NCBI GenBank assembly: GCA_963831705.1
Contig: CAWHRE010000010.1
Coordinates: 1,426,001 to 1,490,000, forward strand
Direction of reading: 5' to 3'
Source: DASQPR01 sp963831705
GTDB taxonomy: Bacteria; Actinomycetota; Actinomycetes; Mycobacteriales; Micromonosporaceae
DNA: 64,000 nucleotides
Shown here piece after piece: positions 9,389 through 18,840 of this stretch. Each line of letters begins with the position of its first letter. The first letter of the stretch is position 1. Under the pieces are notes generated by a model. That model was not told the origin of the DNA. It made no database searches and saw nothing but the letters and a program-made list of their open reading frames with translations. The translations under genes were made by a program, and so were the position numbers.

Positions 9389-11322
9389 TCATCCGATCGC
9401 CACCGCCAACATCGCCGCGATCAGCAGGACCGCACCGCCCAGAATCGACAGCGCGTACGTGCGAACGAATCCGGTCTGGCCGCGGCGCAGGCGACTGGAA
9501 CCGCCGCCGAAGCCGGCCGCGAGACCGTTGACGAGTCCGTCGATGCCCTTGTTGTCGAGGTAGACGAGCGCCCGGGTCAGGTAGATGCCCGGCTTCTCGA
9601 AGACCGCCTCGTTCAGCGTGTCGCCGTACAGGTTGCGGCGAGCGGCCGTGACGACCGGGCCGGCCGGCTGCTCGACGAGCTCGGTTCCGTTGCGGAACAG
9701 CGCCCAAGCGAATACGCCGCCCAGCACGACGACCACGAGCGTGATCCACGTGATCAGGGTTTCGCTGACCCGGGCATGCGAAACCTCGCCGCCAAGACCC
9801 ATCGGGGTCAGCCAGTTCACCACGGACGTCTTCATTAAGAAGCCCGCGACGATCGAGCCGAGGGCCAAGAAAATGAGCGGGATGTACATGATCGGCGGCG
9901 ATTCGTGCGGGTGCTCGATCTCATCGGTCCAACGCTTCGGGCCATGGAACGTCAGCACGAACAGCCGGGTCATGTAGAACGCGGTCAGGCCCGAGCCGAT
10001 CAGCGCGGCGAGGCCGAACAGCCAACCGGTCCAGCCGGGCCGGTTGAACGCGGCCGCGACGATCGGGTCCTTCGTGAAGAAGCCGGACAGCGGCGGGATG
10101 CCGATGATCGCCAGGAATCCACAGAGGAACGTGGCGTACGTCCATTTCATGTACTTGCCCAAGCCGCCGAACCGGCGGATGTCGGTCTGATCGTGCATGC
10201 CGTGCATCACCGAGCCGGCGCCGAGGAACATGTCCGGCCTTGAAGAAGCCGTGCGCGAGCAGGTGGATCAGGGCCAGCGCGTACGCGCCGCCGCCCAGGC
10301 CGACCCCGAGGAACATGTACCCGATCTGGGACACCGTCGAGTACGCGAGGATGCGCTTGATGTCGTCCTTCGCGCAGCCGATGATGCACCCGAGAACCAG
10401 CGTGAACGCACCGATCGAGACGACGAACGTCTGCGCGACGTGGTTCGCGCTGAAGATCGGGGCGGACCGGGCGATCAGGTAGACACCGGCGGTCACCATC
10501 GTCGCGGCGTGGATCAGGGCCGAGACCGGGGTCGGGCCTTCCATCGCGTCCGGCAACCAGGCCTGCAGCGGCACCTGACCGGACTTGCTGCACGCGCCGA
10601 GCAGAAGGAACAGCGCGATCGACAGGACCGTCGCCGGACGAAGCGTGCGTGACACCGGTGAACACGCCGCTGAAGCTGACCGAGCCGAACGTCGCGAACA
10701 TGATGAAGATCGCGACCGCCATGCCCGCGTCACCGACGCGGTTCATGATGAACGCCTTCTTACCGGCGGTGGCCGCGCTCGGCCGGTTGAAGTACCACGA
10801 GATGAGCAGGTAGGACGCGAGGCCTACGCCTTCCCAGCCGAGGTACAGCATCACGTAGTTGTTCGCGAGCACGAGCGTGAGCATCGCGGCAACGAACAGG
10901 TTGAAGTAGCCGAAGAACCGGCGGCGTCCGGGATCGTCCGACATGTAGCCGACCGCGTACACGTGGATCAGGAGACCGACGCCGGTGATCAGCAGGACGA
11001 AGATCGCGGCCAGCGGATCCAGCAGGAGCCCGAAGCTCACCTTCAGGCTGCCGACCGAGAAGAAGTTCCACAGGTTCAACTCGGCGCTGCGTGCCTCGAC
11101 ACCGGCCGGCGGCGACCCGAGGTGACGCAGCTCGGAGAAGTAGAACAGCGCAAGGACGAACGAGGCCAGGAGCGCGAGTACGCCCAGCCAGTGGCCCCAC
11201 TTGTTGGTGTACTTGCCGAACAGCAGCAGGAACGTCGCGCTTGCCAGCGGGATCGCGATCAGCAGCCAGAACGACGACAGTGCACCGGTGGCCGGCGCGT
11301 ACGAGAGAGCTTCGAGACTCAT
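9389..11322 (-). CDS. nuoL: NADH-quinone oxidoreductase subunit L, sequence frameshifted
   Basis: Largest antiporter-like subunit of complex I, carrying the C-terminal lateral helix. Conserved parts: 'YVMLYLGWEGVGLASYLL', 'LQAWLPDAMEGPTPVSALI' and 'KRILAYSTVSQIGYMF'. The frame breaks near 10635 ('VTHASS' to 'ATVLSIALFL') and near 10235 ('HGFFKA' to 'DMFLGAGSVMHGM'), each by one extra base. After correction the protein has about 643 residues, normal for NuoL. It starts seven bases after nuoK. The neat restoration argues against a real pseudogene. Confidence 0.92.
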
Positions 11323-11329
11323 TGCGTCC

Positions 11330-11629
11330 TCAGTACTTCAGCAGGTTTGCGTCGTCGACACTCGCCGAGCGTCGAGTCCGGAAGATCGACATGATGATCG
11401 CGAGTCCGACGACGACCTCCGCAGCGGCGATGACCATCACGAAGAACGCGATGACCTGGCCGGACAGATTGCCGTTCATCCGCGAGAACGTGACGAGCGC
11501 GAGGTTCGCGGCGTTGAGCATCAGCTCGACACACATGAACAGCACGATCGCGTTCCGCCGGACCAGTACGCCGACGGCGCCGATGGTGAACAGCGCCGCC
11601 GCCAGCACCACGTAGTAACTGGGGCTCAT
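11330..11629 (-). CDS. nuoK: NADH-quinone oxidoreductase subunit K
   Basis: 99-residue membrane subunit of complex I with three transmembrane helices. The two conserved membrane glutamates are visible in 'LFMCVELMLNAANL' and 'VMVIAAAEVVVGLA'; in this family they lie on the proton path linking the quinone site to the antiporter modules. ATG at 11629 overlaps the nuoJ stop by four bases. A much longer in-frame reading upstream is a shadow through nuoJ. Confidence 0.95.
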   Translation of the reverse strand: MSPSYYVVLAAALFTIGAVGVLVRRNAIVLFMCVELMLNAANLALVTFSRMNGNLSGQVIAFFVMVIAAAEVVVGLAIIMSIFRTRRSASVDDANLLKY

Positions 11630-12456
11630 TTCTCGGAACCTCCCGTGAGCGTCTGCTTCGGTTCGGCCTCGTGCTCGGTCAGCTCGCGGAGCGGCAGGAT
11701 CCCGGAGATGCTTCGCTCCGAGGCCGATCCATCCGGCAGCCGGGCCGGCGTGGCGACCGAGTCGGACAGTGCGTACACGCCGGGGCCGGGCTTCGGCGCC
11801 GGGTAGTTGCCCGGCGCGAAGCGAGCCCGCATACGTTCCGGCTGCCCGAGCTTGTCTTCCTTGTTCTTCTGCGCGTGCGCCAGCACCATTGCGCCGAGCG
11901 CGGCCGTGATCAGCAGCGCCGACGTGATCTCGAACGCGAACACGTACTGCGTGAACAGGAGATGCGCGATGCCCTGGACGTTGCCGCCGTCGACGATGTT
12001 CGCGCCCGCCGGGTGGTTCGCGGTGGCCGGATCGTTCAGCCCGACCTGCGGTGCCGTCTGGTGTTCCAGCGCCCGGTAGACGCCGGTGCAGAGCAGTACC
12101 GCGAGGCCGATGCCGAGCAGCGTCGCAGCGACGCGCTGGCCGCGAAGCGTCTCGATCACCGAGTCGGACGCGTCTCGGCCGACCAGCATCAGTACGAACA
12201 GGAACAGCATCATGATCGCGCCGGTGTACACGATGATCTGCACCAGTCCGAGGAACGGACCCGACTGCACGATGTAGAAGACACCGAGCGAGAGCATCGT
12301 TGCGACGAGGAACAGCGCCGAGTGGATCGCGTTGCGGGCCAGCACCATGCCCAGCGCACCGACGACGGCGAGGATGCCGAGGATCCAGAAGACCCACTCC
12401 TCGCCGAGGCTCATGTGCAGCGGCGCCTGCGTGGCAAGCAGCATCGACGCGCTCAT
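11626..12456 (-). CDS. nuoJ: NADH-quinone oxidoreductase subunit J
   Basis: 276 residues. Five hydrophobic segments occupy about the first 180 residues, including the conserved 'QIIVYTGAIMMLFLFVLML' helix whose pi-bulge is important in complex I coupling. The hydrophilic C-terminal extension of roughly 90 residues, rich in proline and charged residues, is typical of actinobacterial NuoJ. Its ATG shares one base with the nuoI stop (TGATG). Confidence 0.93.
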   Translation of the reverse strand: MSASMLLATQAPLHMSLGEEWVFWILGILAVVGALGMVLARNAIHSALFLVATMLSLGVFYIVQSGPFLGLVQIIVYTGAIMMLFLFVLMLVGRDASDSVIETLRGQRVAATLLGIGLAVLLCTGVYRALEHQTAPQVGLNDPATANHPAGANIVDGGNVQGIAHLLFTQYVFAFEITSALLITAALGAMVLAHAQKNKEDKLGQPERMRARFAPGNYPAPKPGPGVYALSDSVATPARLPDGSASERSISGILPLRELTEHEAEPKQTLTGGSEK

Positions 12457-12992
12457 CAGTGGCCTCCCGGCGAGTGTTCCGCCCCGGCGCTCGTGCCCGG
12501 GTTCGTGAGCGCGCCCACGTAGTAGTCCTTTTCGGTGTCACCAAGGCGCATCGCGTGCGGCGGCTGCTCCATGCCCGGCAGCAGCGGCGCGAGCAACTGC
12601 TCCTTCGTGAAGATCAGGTCACGCCGATTGTCGCGCGCCAGCTCGTACTCGGTGCTCATGGTGAGCGACCGGGTCGGGCAGGCTTCGATGCACAGGCCGC
12701 AGAAGATGCAGCGGCCGTAGTTGATCTGGTACACGCTGGCGTAGCGCTCGCCCGGCGAGAACCGCGCGCCCTCGACGTTGTTGCCGCCTTCGACGTAGAT
12801 CGCGTCGGCCGGGCACGCCCAGGCGCACAGCTCGCAGCCGATGCACTTCTCCAAGCCGTCCGGGTGACGGTTGAGGATGTGCCGGCCGTGGTAGCGCGGC
12901 GCCGGTGGCGTGACCACCTCGGGGTATTCCTCGGTCACGACCTTCTTGAACATGTGCGAGAAGGTCACGCCGAAGCCTTTGAAGCCTCCCAC
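12456..12992 (-). CDS. nuoI: NADH-quinone oxidoreductase subunit I (two [4Fe-4S] clusters)
   Basis: 178-residue ferredoxin-like subunit that passes electrons from NuoG towards NuoB. Two classic motifs hold the N6a and N6b clusters: 'CIGCELCAWACP' and 'CIFCGLCIEACP'. The N-terminus 'GGFKGFGVTFSHMFKK' is the usual membrane-contacting helix. It begins three bases after the nuoH stop. Confidence 0.96.
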   Translation of the reverse strand: MGGFKGFGVTFSHMFKKVVTEEYPEVVTPPAPRYHGRHILNRHPDGLEKCIGCELCAWACPADAIYVEGGNNVEGARFSPGERYASVYQINYGRCIFCGLCIEACPTRSLTMSTEYELARDNRRDLIFTKEQLLAPLLPGMEQPPHAMRLGDTEKDYYVGALTNPGTSAGAEHSPGGH

Positions 12993-12995
12993 GTC

Positions 12996-14321
12996 TTAGT
13001 CCTCACTCTCGGACGAGTCGGTGCCGACCTGCGCCGGCTCGCGCTTGGCCTCGAGACGCTTGAGGCGCGGCGATGGCGGCACGGTCAGATCCATGGGTGG
13101 TACGGGGAAGCCACCTGGGTGCGGCGGCACTTCGCCGGCCGGTACCGGCTTCTCTTTCTGCGGTGCCAGCAGGAACGGAATCGCGGCGAGGATGACGACG
13201 CCGACGATGATCCAGGCCTTCTCTGCACCGGACAGGCTCGACGCCTGCATCACCTTCACGCCGGACAGCGCGAGGATCCAGACCAGGCTGACCGGGATCA
13301 GCACCTTCCAGCCGAAGCGCATGAACTGGTCGTACCGCAGACGCGGCATCGTGCCACGCAGCCAGACGAACAGGAACAGCATGATCAGCAGCTTGATCGT
13401 GAACCAGAGGATCGGCCAGTAGCCGTGGTTCGCACCGCTCCAGAGCGAGATCGGCCACGGTGCCCGCCAGCCGCCGAAGAAAAGCGTCACGCAGAGCGCG
13501 GACACGGTCACCATGTTGATGTACTCAGCGAGGAAGAACAGTGCGAACTTCAGCGACGAGTATTCGGTGTGGAAGCCACCGACGAGCTCCGACTCGGCCT
13601 CGGGAAGGTCGAACGGCGCCCGGTTCGTCTCACCGACCGCCGAGATGAAGTAGATCAGCAGGCTCGGGAGCAGCAGGATCGCGTACCAACCCGGGCCGGT
13701 GAAGTGCCAGCCGAACAGGCTGATCTTGGTGCCGTGCGCCTGCGCCGCGACGATGCCGGACGTCGACATCGTGTTCGCCGAGATGAAGACCGCCACGATC
13801 GCGAGGCCCATCGCGACCTCGTACGAGATCACCTGCGCCGCCGAGCGAAGACCACCGAGCAGCGGGTACGTCGAGCCGGACGCGTATCCGCCGAGCACGA
13901 TGCCGTACACGCCCATCGCCGAACACGCGAGCACCACGAGCACGCCGACCGACGTGTCCGTCAGCTGCAGCGGCGTGTGGTGACCGGCGATCGAGACGAT
14001 CGGGCCGAACGGAATCACCGCGAACGCGGTGAACGCGGCGACCGTCGAGATCACCGGCGCGATGAAGAACACCGCCTTGTCGGCGAGCGTCGGCATGATG
14101 TCTTCCTTGAAGGCGAGCTTCAAGCCGTCCGCCAGCGATTGCAACAGTCCGAACGGGCCAACCCGGTTGGGGCCTGGACGGACCTGCATACGAGCGACCA
14201 CGCGGCGCTCGTACCAGATCGCGAACAACGTCATCACGACGAGGAAGATGAAGACCGCGAGGATCTTGATGATGACGATCCACCACGTGTCGCGGCCGAA
14301 ATCATCCAGGGTCGGGTTCAT
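12996..14321 (-). CDS. nuoH: NADH-quinone oxidoreductase subunit H
   Basis: 441-residue membrane subunit that forms the quinone cavity with NuoB and NuoD. Conserved stretches: 'RMQVRPGPNRVGPFGLLQ', 'SAVGETNRAPFDLPEAESE' (the loop facing the quinone chamber) and 'LRYDQFMRFGWK'. The length includes a proline-rich, hydrophilic C-terminal tail of about 60 residues common in actinobacteria. The ATG overlaps the nuoG stop by four bases. Confidence 0.96.
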   Translation of the reverse strand: MNPTLDDFGRDTWWIVIIKILAVFIFLVVMTLFAIWYERRVVARMQVRPGPNRVGPFGLLQSLADGLKLAFKEDIMPTLADKAVFFIAPVISTVAAFTAFAVIPFGPIVSIAGHHTPLQLTDTSVGVLVVLACSAMGVYGIVLGGYASGSTYPLLGGLRSAAQVISYEVAMGLAIVAVFISANTMSTSGIVAAQAHGTKISLFGWHFTGPGWYAILLLPSLLIYFISAVGETNRAPFDLPEAESELVGGFHTEYSSLKFALFFLAEYINMVTVSALCVTLFFGGWRAPWPISLWSGANHGYWPILWFTIKLLIMLFLFVWLRGTMPRLRYDQFMRFGWKVLIPVSLVWILALSGVKVMQASSLSGAEKAWIIVGVVILAAIPFLLAPQKEKPVPAGEVPPHPGGFPVPPMDLTVPPSPRLKRLEAKREPAQVGTDSSESED

Positions 14322-16804
14322 TGCGCCCCTCCGCTTGTCTTACCTGCGGTGATCGAAACGACGGCCCCGGAGGTCACGCCCAGCGTCCGTCGTACGGTCG
14401 ATCCCGGTGAATTCGTCGGCAGCCAGACGACGCCCTCGGCCATCTCACCAATCTCGGCCGGCAGCGTGATCGCACCGCGCTCGGTGCCTACCGTGACCGG
14501 ATCGCCGTCGGCCACGCCGAGCTTCCCGGCCAGAGCCTTCCCGATCCGTACGGCCGGCGGGCGCGCCGTGCCCATCAGCGCCTCGTCACCGTCGGTCAGG
14601 CTGCCCAGGTCGAGCAGCTGGTGCCAGGTCGCGAGGATCGCCTCTCCGGTACCGGCCAGCGGCGCGGGCACCGAGGCAGCGGTCGGCGCGGCCGGACGCG
14701 GGGCGTCGGTCGGCGGTGTCATACCGATCTCGCGCCGGATCTTCGCCGCGTCGGCGCAGCCGAGCTCGATCCGGAACTCGGCGGCCAGCGCGTCGAGCAC
14801 GCGGGCGTCGGACATCGCGGTGGTGTTCAGGACCGCTTCGAACGTGCGCGTACGGCCTTCCCAGTCCACGAACGTGCCGGCCTTCTCGACCACCGGAGCG
14901 ACCGGGAACACCACGTCGGCGCGGCGCGAGACAGCCGTTCCGCGTACCTCGAAGCTGATCAGAAAGTCGACGTGGTCGAGCGCTTCTTCGGCCCGGCCCG
15001 GGTCGGCCAGGTCGGCCGGGTCGACACCGGCCACGATCAGCGCGCCGATCGCACCGGACGCCGCCGCGGCGAGAATGCCGTCGGTGTCGCGACCGGCCGC
15101 ACTCGGCAGCACTCCGGCCGCCAGGCCCCACTTCTCGGCCATCTCGGCCCGCGCCGCCGCCTCGTTGACCGGGCGTCCGCCCGGGAGCAGGTTCGGCAGG
15201 CAGCCGGCTTCCAACGCGCCGCGGTCACCCGCACGCCGCGGAACCCAGGCGAGCTTCGCGCTGGTCCGGACGGCCAGTGCGGCCGCGGCGGACAGTGCAC
15301 GCGGTGCCGTGGCCAGCCGCTCGCCCACGATGATCAGCGGACGCTCGGTCTTCAACGCGTCGGCGACCACGTCGTTCGTAGCCAGTGCCTCGGCCTCGCG
15401 ACCGGGAACCGTGAGGACGACGTTCGCGCTCAGCTTTTCGAAGCCGCGCGAAGCGAACGGCGCCAGCGCAACGATCGGAAGATTGCGCGCCGTGACCTGC
15501 TTGCGCATGCGCAGGAACAGGATCGGGCACTCCTCCTCCGGCTCCAGGCCGGCGATCACGATCGCGGTCGCGTTGTCCACGTCCGCGTACGTCACGTCGC
15601 CGACGCCCACCACGTTCGACGCCAGGAACTGCGTCTCCTCGTCGGAGACCGGCCGGGCGCGGAAGTCGATGTCGTTCGTACCGAGCACGACGCGGGCGAA
15701 CTTCGCGTACGCGTACGCGTCCTCGACCGTGAGCCGACCGCCGGTCAGCACACCGACGCCGGAGTTGCGCCGGGCCAGCCGCAGACCTTCGGCGGCGACC
15801 AGCAGCGCCTCGGGCCAGGACGCCTCACGCAGGTCACCGGTCTTCGCGTCCCGGACCAGCGGCTGCTGGAGCCGGTCGAACGCGGTCGAGTACTGGAAGC
15901 CCCAGCGGCCTTTGTCGCAGTTCCACTCTTCGTTGACCTGCGGGTCGTTGCCGGCCAGACGACGCATCACCTTGCCGCGACGGTGGTCGGTGCGCTGCGA
16001 GCATCCCGCGGCACAGTGCTCACAGGCACTCGGCGTGGAGACCAGGTCGAACGGGCGAGCCCGGAACCGGTACTGCGAGCCGGTCAGCGCGCCGACCGGG
16101 CAGATCTGCACGGTGTTACCGGAGAAGTACGAGTTGAACTCGACGTCACCCTTCTCGGGCTCTTCCTCGTCGTACGGCGTCTCGTCGATCGTGCTGTGCC
16201 CGTGCGGGTGCTCGAAGGCGGCGTCGCGGTAGACGCCGATCTGCTCGGCCGACGAGCGGTCCATCAGGTCGATGAACTTGTCGCCGGCGATCTCCTCGGA
16301 GAACCGCGTACAGCGCTGGCAGAGCACGCAGCGCTCGCGGTCGAGAAGTACCTGCGACGAGATGTTGATCGGCTTCTCGTACGTGCGCTTCTCGTCCCGG
16401 AAGCGCGTCTCGGTACGGCCGTGTGACATCGCCTGGTTCTGCAGCGGGCACTCGCCGCCCTTGTCACACATCGGGCAGTCGAGCGGGTGGTTCATCAGCA
16501 GCAGTTCCATCACGCCGGCCTGGGCCTTGGCGGCCACTGGCGAGGTGAGGTGCGTCTTGACGACCATGCCATCGGCGACCGTCTGCGTGCACGACGCGAC
16601 CGGCTTGCGCTGGCCCTCGATGTCGACGAGGCACTGGCGGCAGGCGCCGGCCGGTGCGAGCAGCGGGTGGTCGCAGAAGCGCGGGATCTCGATCCCCATC
16701 TGCTCGGCGACGCGGATCAGCAGCGTGCCCTTGGGCGCCACCACTTCGACTCCGTCGATCGTGAGCTTCACGGTGTCCACGCGAGGCTCTACCTCAGCCG
16801 TCAT
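14318..16804 (-). CDS. nuoG: NADH-quinone oxidoreductase subunit G
   Basis: 828-residue iron-sulphur subunit of the peripheral arm. The N-terminal ferredoxin domain has 'GACRQCLVDIEG' for the [2Fe-2S] cluster, then 'HPLDCPMCDKGGECPLQN' and 'CVLCQRCTRFSEEI' for [4Fe-4S] clusters. 'CEHCAAGCSQ' begins the molybdopterin-oxidoreductase-like domain, which carries the extra N7-type cluster site. The remainder is the molybdopterin-like fold without cofactor function. ATG at 16804 shares one base with the nuoF stop. Confidence 0.96.
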   Translation of the reverse strand: MTAEVEPRVDTVKLTIDGVEVVAPKGTLLIRVAEQMGIEIPRFCDHPLLAPAGACRQCLVDIEGQRKPVASCTQTVADGMVVKTHLTSPVAAKAQAGVMELLLMNHPLDCPMCDKGGECPLQNQAMSHGRTETRFRDEKRTYEKPINISSQVLLDRERCVLCQRCTRFSEEIAGDKFIDLMDRSSAEQIGVYRDAAFEHPHGHSTIDETPYDEEEPEKGDVEFNSYFSGNTVQICPVGALTGSQYRFRARPFDLVSTPSACEHCAAGCSQRTDHRRGKVMRRLAGNDPQVNEEWNCDKGRWGFQYSTAFDRLQQPLVRDAKTGDLREASWPEALLVAAEGLRLARRNSGVGVLTGGRLTVEDAYAYAKFARVVLGTNDIDFRARPVSDEETQFLASNVVGVGDVTYADVDNATAIVIAGLEPEEECPILFLRMRKQVTARNLPIVALAPFASRGFEKLSANVVLTVPGREAEALATNDVVADALKTERPLIIVGERLATAPRALSAAAALAVRTSAKLAWVPRRAGDRGALEAGCLPNLLPGGRPVNEAAARAEMAEKWGLAAGVLPSAAGRDTDGILAAAASGAIGALIVAGVDPADLADPGRAEEALDHVDFLISFEVRGTAVSRRADVVFPVAPVVEKAGTFVDWEGRTRTFEAVLNTTAMSDARVLDALAAEFRIELGCADAAKIRREIGMTPPTDAPRPAAPTAASVPAPLAGTGEAILATWHQLLDLGSLTDGDEALMGTARPPAVRIGKALAGKLGVADGDPVTVGTERGAITLPAEIGEMAEGVVWLPTNSPGSTVRRTLGVTSGAVVSITAGKTSGGAQ

Positions 16805-18120
16805 CAGTGCGCTCCTACAAGGTCGCCACTACGGAACTTCGGCGCCGTACGGCCCTCGATGTAGTCCACGTAGTCCTGTTTGAAGTACTGGATCGACGAC
16901 ATGACCGGGCTGGCAGCACCGTCACCCAGCGCGCAGAACGAGCGCCCGAGGATGTTGTCGCATGTGTCCAGCAGGGTGTCGAGATCCTCGGTCGTACCCT
17001 CGCCGGCGAGGATGCGCTTGAGGATCCGGACCATCCAGTAATTGCCCTCGCGGCACGGCGTGCACTTACCGCACGACTCGTGGTGGTAGAACTCCAGCCA
17101 CTTGTACGTCGCGTAAACCACGTCATCGGAGTCCGAGAAGATCTGCAGCGCGGACGTGCCGAGCATCGAGCCGGCCGCCACGACGCCGTCGAAGTCCAAC
17201 GGGACGTCGAGGTGCTGGTCGGTAAGCAGCGGCGTGGAAGAGCCACCCGGCGTCCAGAACTTGAGCTTGTGGCCGGGCTTCATGCCACCGGCCAGCTCGA
17301 TCAGTTCACGCAGCGTGGTACCCATGCCGCACTCGTACTGGCCCGGGTTCGCGATCCGTCCGGACAGTGAGTAGATCGACGTCCCGGACGACTTCTCGGT
17401 GCCCATCGACCTCCACCACGCCACGCCGCCGAGCACGATGTGCGGGACGCTCGCGATCGTGCCGACGTTGTTCACGACGGTGGGCGATGCGTACAGGCCG
17501 TGGGTGGCCGGGAACGGCGGGCGAAGACGCGGCTGGCCGCGGTAGCCCTCCAGCGAGTCGAGCAGCGCGGTCTCTTCGCCACAGATGTACGCGCCGGCAC
17601 CGGAGTGCACGACCACGTCCAGATCCAGGCCGGAGCCGAGGATGTTCTTGCCGAGGTAGCCCTTGTCGTACGCCTGCGCGATCGCGGACCGCAGTCGGCG
17701 AGCGGCGTGTACGGCCTCACCGCGGATGTAGATGAATGCGTTGTTCGCGCGGATCGCATAGCAGGCGATGATGATGCCCTCGATCAGCGCGTGTGGATCG
17801 CTGATCATCAGCGGCATATCCCGGCAGGTGCCCGGCTCGCCTTCGTCCGCGTTCACCACGAGGTAGTGCGGCTTGCCGTCATTCTGGGGGATGAAGCCCC
17901 ACTTCATGCCGGTCGGGAAGCCCGCGCCACCACGTCCGCGCAGGCCGGAATCCTTGATCATGGCGATCAGGTCATCCGGGTGCGCAGCAAGCGCCTTCTT
18001 CAGCGCGAGGTAGCCCTCGAGCTGCTCGTACACATCGATCTTCCAGGCGTCTGGCGTCTGCCAGCGCTTGGACAGCACCGGCGCGAGTTTCGCCAATACC
18101 TCAGGCCTGGGTTGCGTCAT
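16804..18120 (-). CDS. nuoF: NADH-quinone oxidoreductase subunit F (NADH/FMN)
   Basis: 438-residue subunit that oxidises NADH with FMN. Glycine-rich nucleotide-binding stretch 'GLRGRGGAGFPTGMKW', FMN/NADH region 'GAGAYICGEETALLDSLEG' and the [4Fe-4S] motif 'SCGKCTPCREG' with a distal cysteine after 'LGRSF' are all present. ATG at 18120 overlaps the nuoE stop by four bases. A longer open frame that fuses nuoE and nuoF is an artefact of the nuoE frameshift. Confidence 0.96.
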   Translation of the reverse strand: MTQPRPEVLAKLAPVLSKRWQTPDAWKIDVYEQLEGYLALKKALAAHPDDLIAMIKDSGLRGRGGAGFPTGMKWGFIPQNDGKPHYLVVNADEGEPGTCRDMPLMISDPHALIEGIIIACYAIRANNAFIYIRGEAVHAARRLRSAIAQAYDKGYLGKNILGSGLDLDVVVHSGAGAYICGEETALLDSLEGYRGQPRLRPPFPATHGLYASPTVVNNVGTIASVPHIVLGGVAWWRSMGTEKSSGTSIYSLSGRIANPGQYECGMGTTLRELIELAGGMKPGHKLKFWTPGGSSTPLLTDQHLDVPLDFDGVVAAGSMLGTSALQIFSDSDDVVYATYKWLEFYHHESCGKCTPCREGNYWMVRILKRILAGEGTTEDLDTLLDTCDNILGRSFCALGDGAASPVMSSIQYFKQDYVDYIEGRTAPKFRSGDLVGAH

Positions 18121-18840
18121 TTCTTGTCCTTCGCCGGCGCGGTCGGGATCGGCGTCTTGGGGTCGTAGCTCGGCGCGCCCACGCCGTGCTTCTCGGCCAG
18201 ACGGTTGCCGCGCAGCGTCGGCTCGCCCGGCAGGCCCTCGGCGACCGCGCCTTCGCGGTCCTCCGCGAATCCGGCCAGCTGGATCGCCATCTCCTTCAAC
18301 GTGCAAAGGCGCGCTCCGCGGGTGGGGGCCGGCTTCTGGCCGTTGCGCAGCTTCGACACCAAATCGCTCGCCGAGGCCGGCGGTCTGGTTGTCGTGGTAT
18401 TCGTAATTGACCGTCACGACCGGCGCGTAATCGCAGGCCGCGAGGCACTCGGCGTGCTCCAGCGTGATCTTGCCGTCGGCCGAAGTCTCGTCGTGTCCGA
18501 CACCCAGCTCCTCGGACAGGCGCTCGAAGATCTCACGGCCGCCCATCACGTCGCAGAGCGTGTTCGTGCAGACGCTGACGAGGTGCTCACCGGTCGGGCG
18601 TCGCTTGTACATCGTGTAGAACGTCGCGACCGCACCGACCTCGGCCTTGGTAATGCCGAGTTGCTCCGCGCAGAACGTGACGCCGGCCGGCGACACTTGA
18701 CCCGCCTCGGACTGCACGAGGTGCAGCAGCGGCAGAAGCGCCGAGCGCTCCTTGCCGACCGGGTACCGCGCGATGATCTCCTTCGCGCGCGCCCGCGTGG
18801 CGTCGCTGAAATCGCTCGCCTGCGTAATGGAACTTGTCAT
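18117..18840 (-). CDS. nuoE: NADH-quinone oxidoreductase subunit E, sequence frameshifted
   Basis: Thioredoxin-fold [2Fe-2S] subunit of the NADH module. Cluster cysteines appear in 'SVCTNTLCDVMGG' and 'AECLAACDYAP'. One extra base near 18380 breaks the frame after 'YEYHDNQT'; removing it continues into 'ASDLVSKLRNGQ' and gives a 240-residue protein whose tail ends in 'APAKDKK'. The C-terminal extension of about 80 residues is common in actinobacterial NuoE. The start shares one base with the nuoD TAA stop. Confidence 0.93.

Noticed and set aside
8026..9531. Plus-strand open frame of about 500 codons opposite nuoM
   Set aside because: Antisense shadow of nuoM with a repetitive charged composition (E, R, Q, H); no ribosome binding site or homologous pattern.
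10207..11322. Programmed +1 ribosomal frameshifting in nuoL, nuoN or nuoE
   Set aside because: There is no shared slippery sequence or downstream structure at the break points, two breaks occur per gene in several cases, and programmed shifts are not known in these genes.
12300..16232. Plus-strand open frame of about 1310 codons opposite nuoJ to nuoG
   Set aside because: It is antisense to four well-conserved nuo genes and its product is low-complexity, arginine-rich and without family features; such frames are common in high-GC coding DNA.
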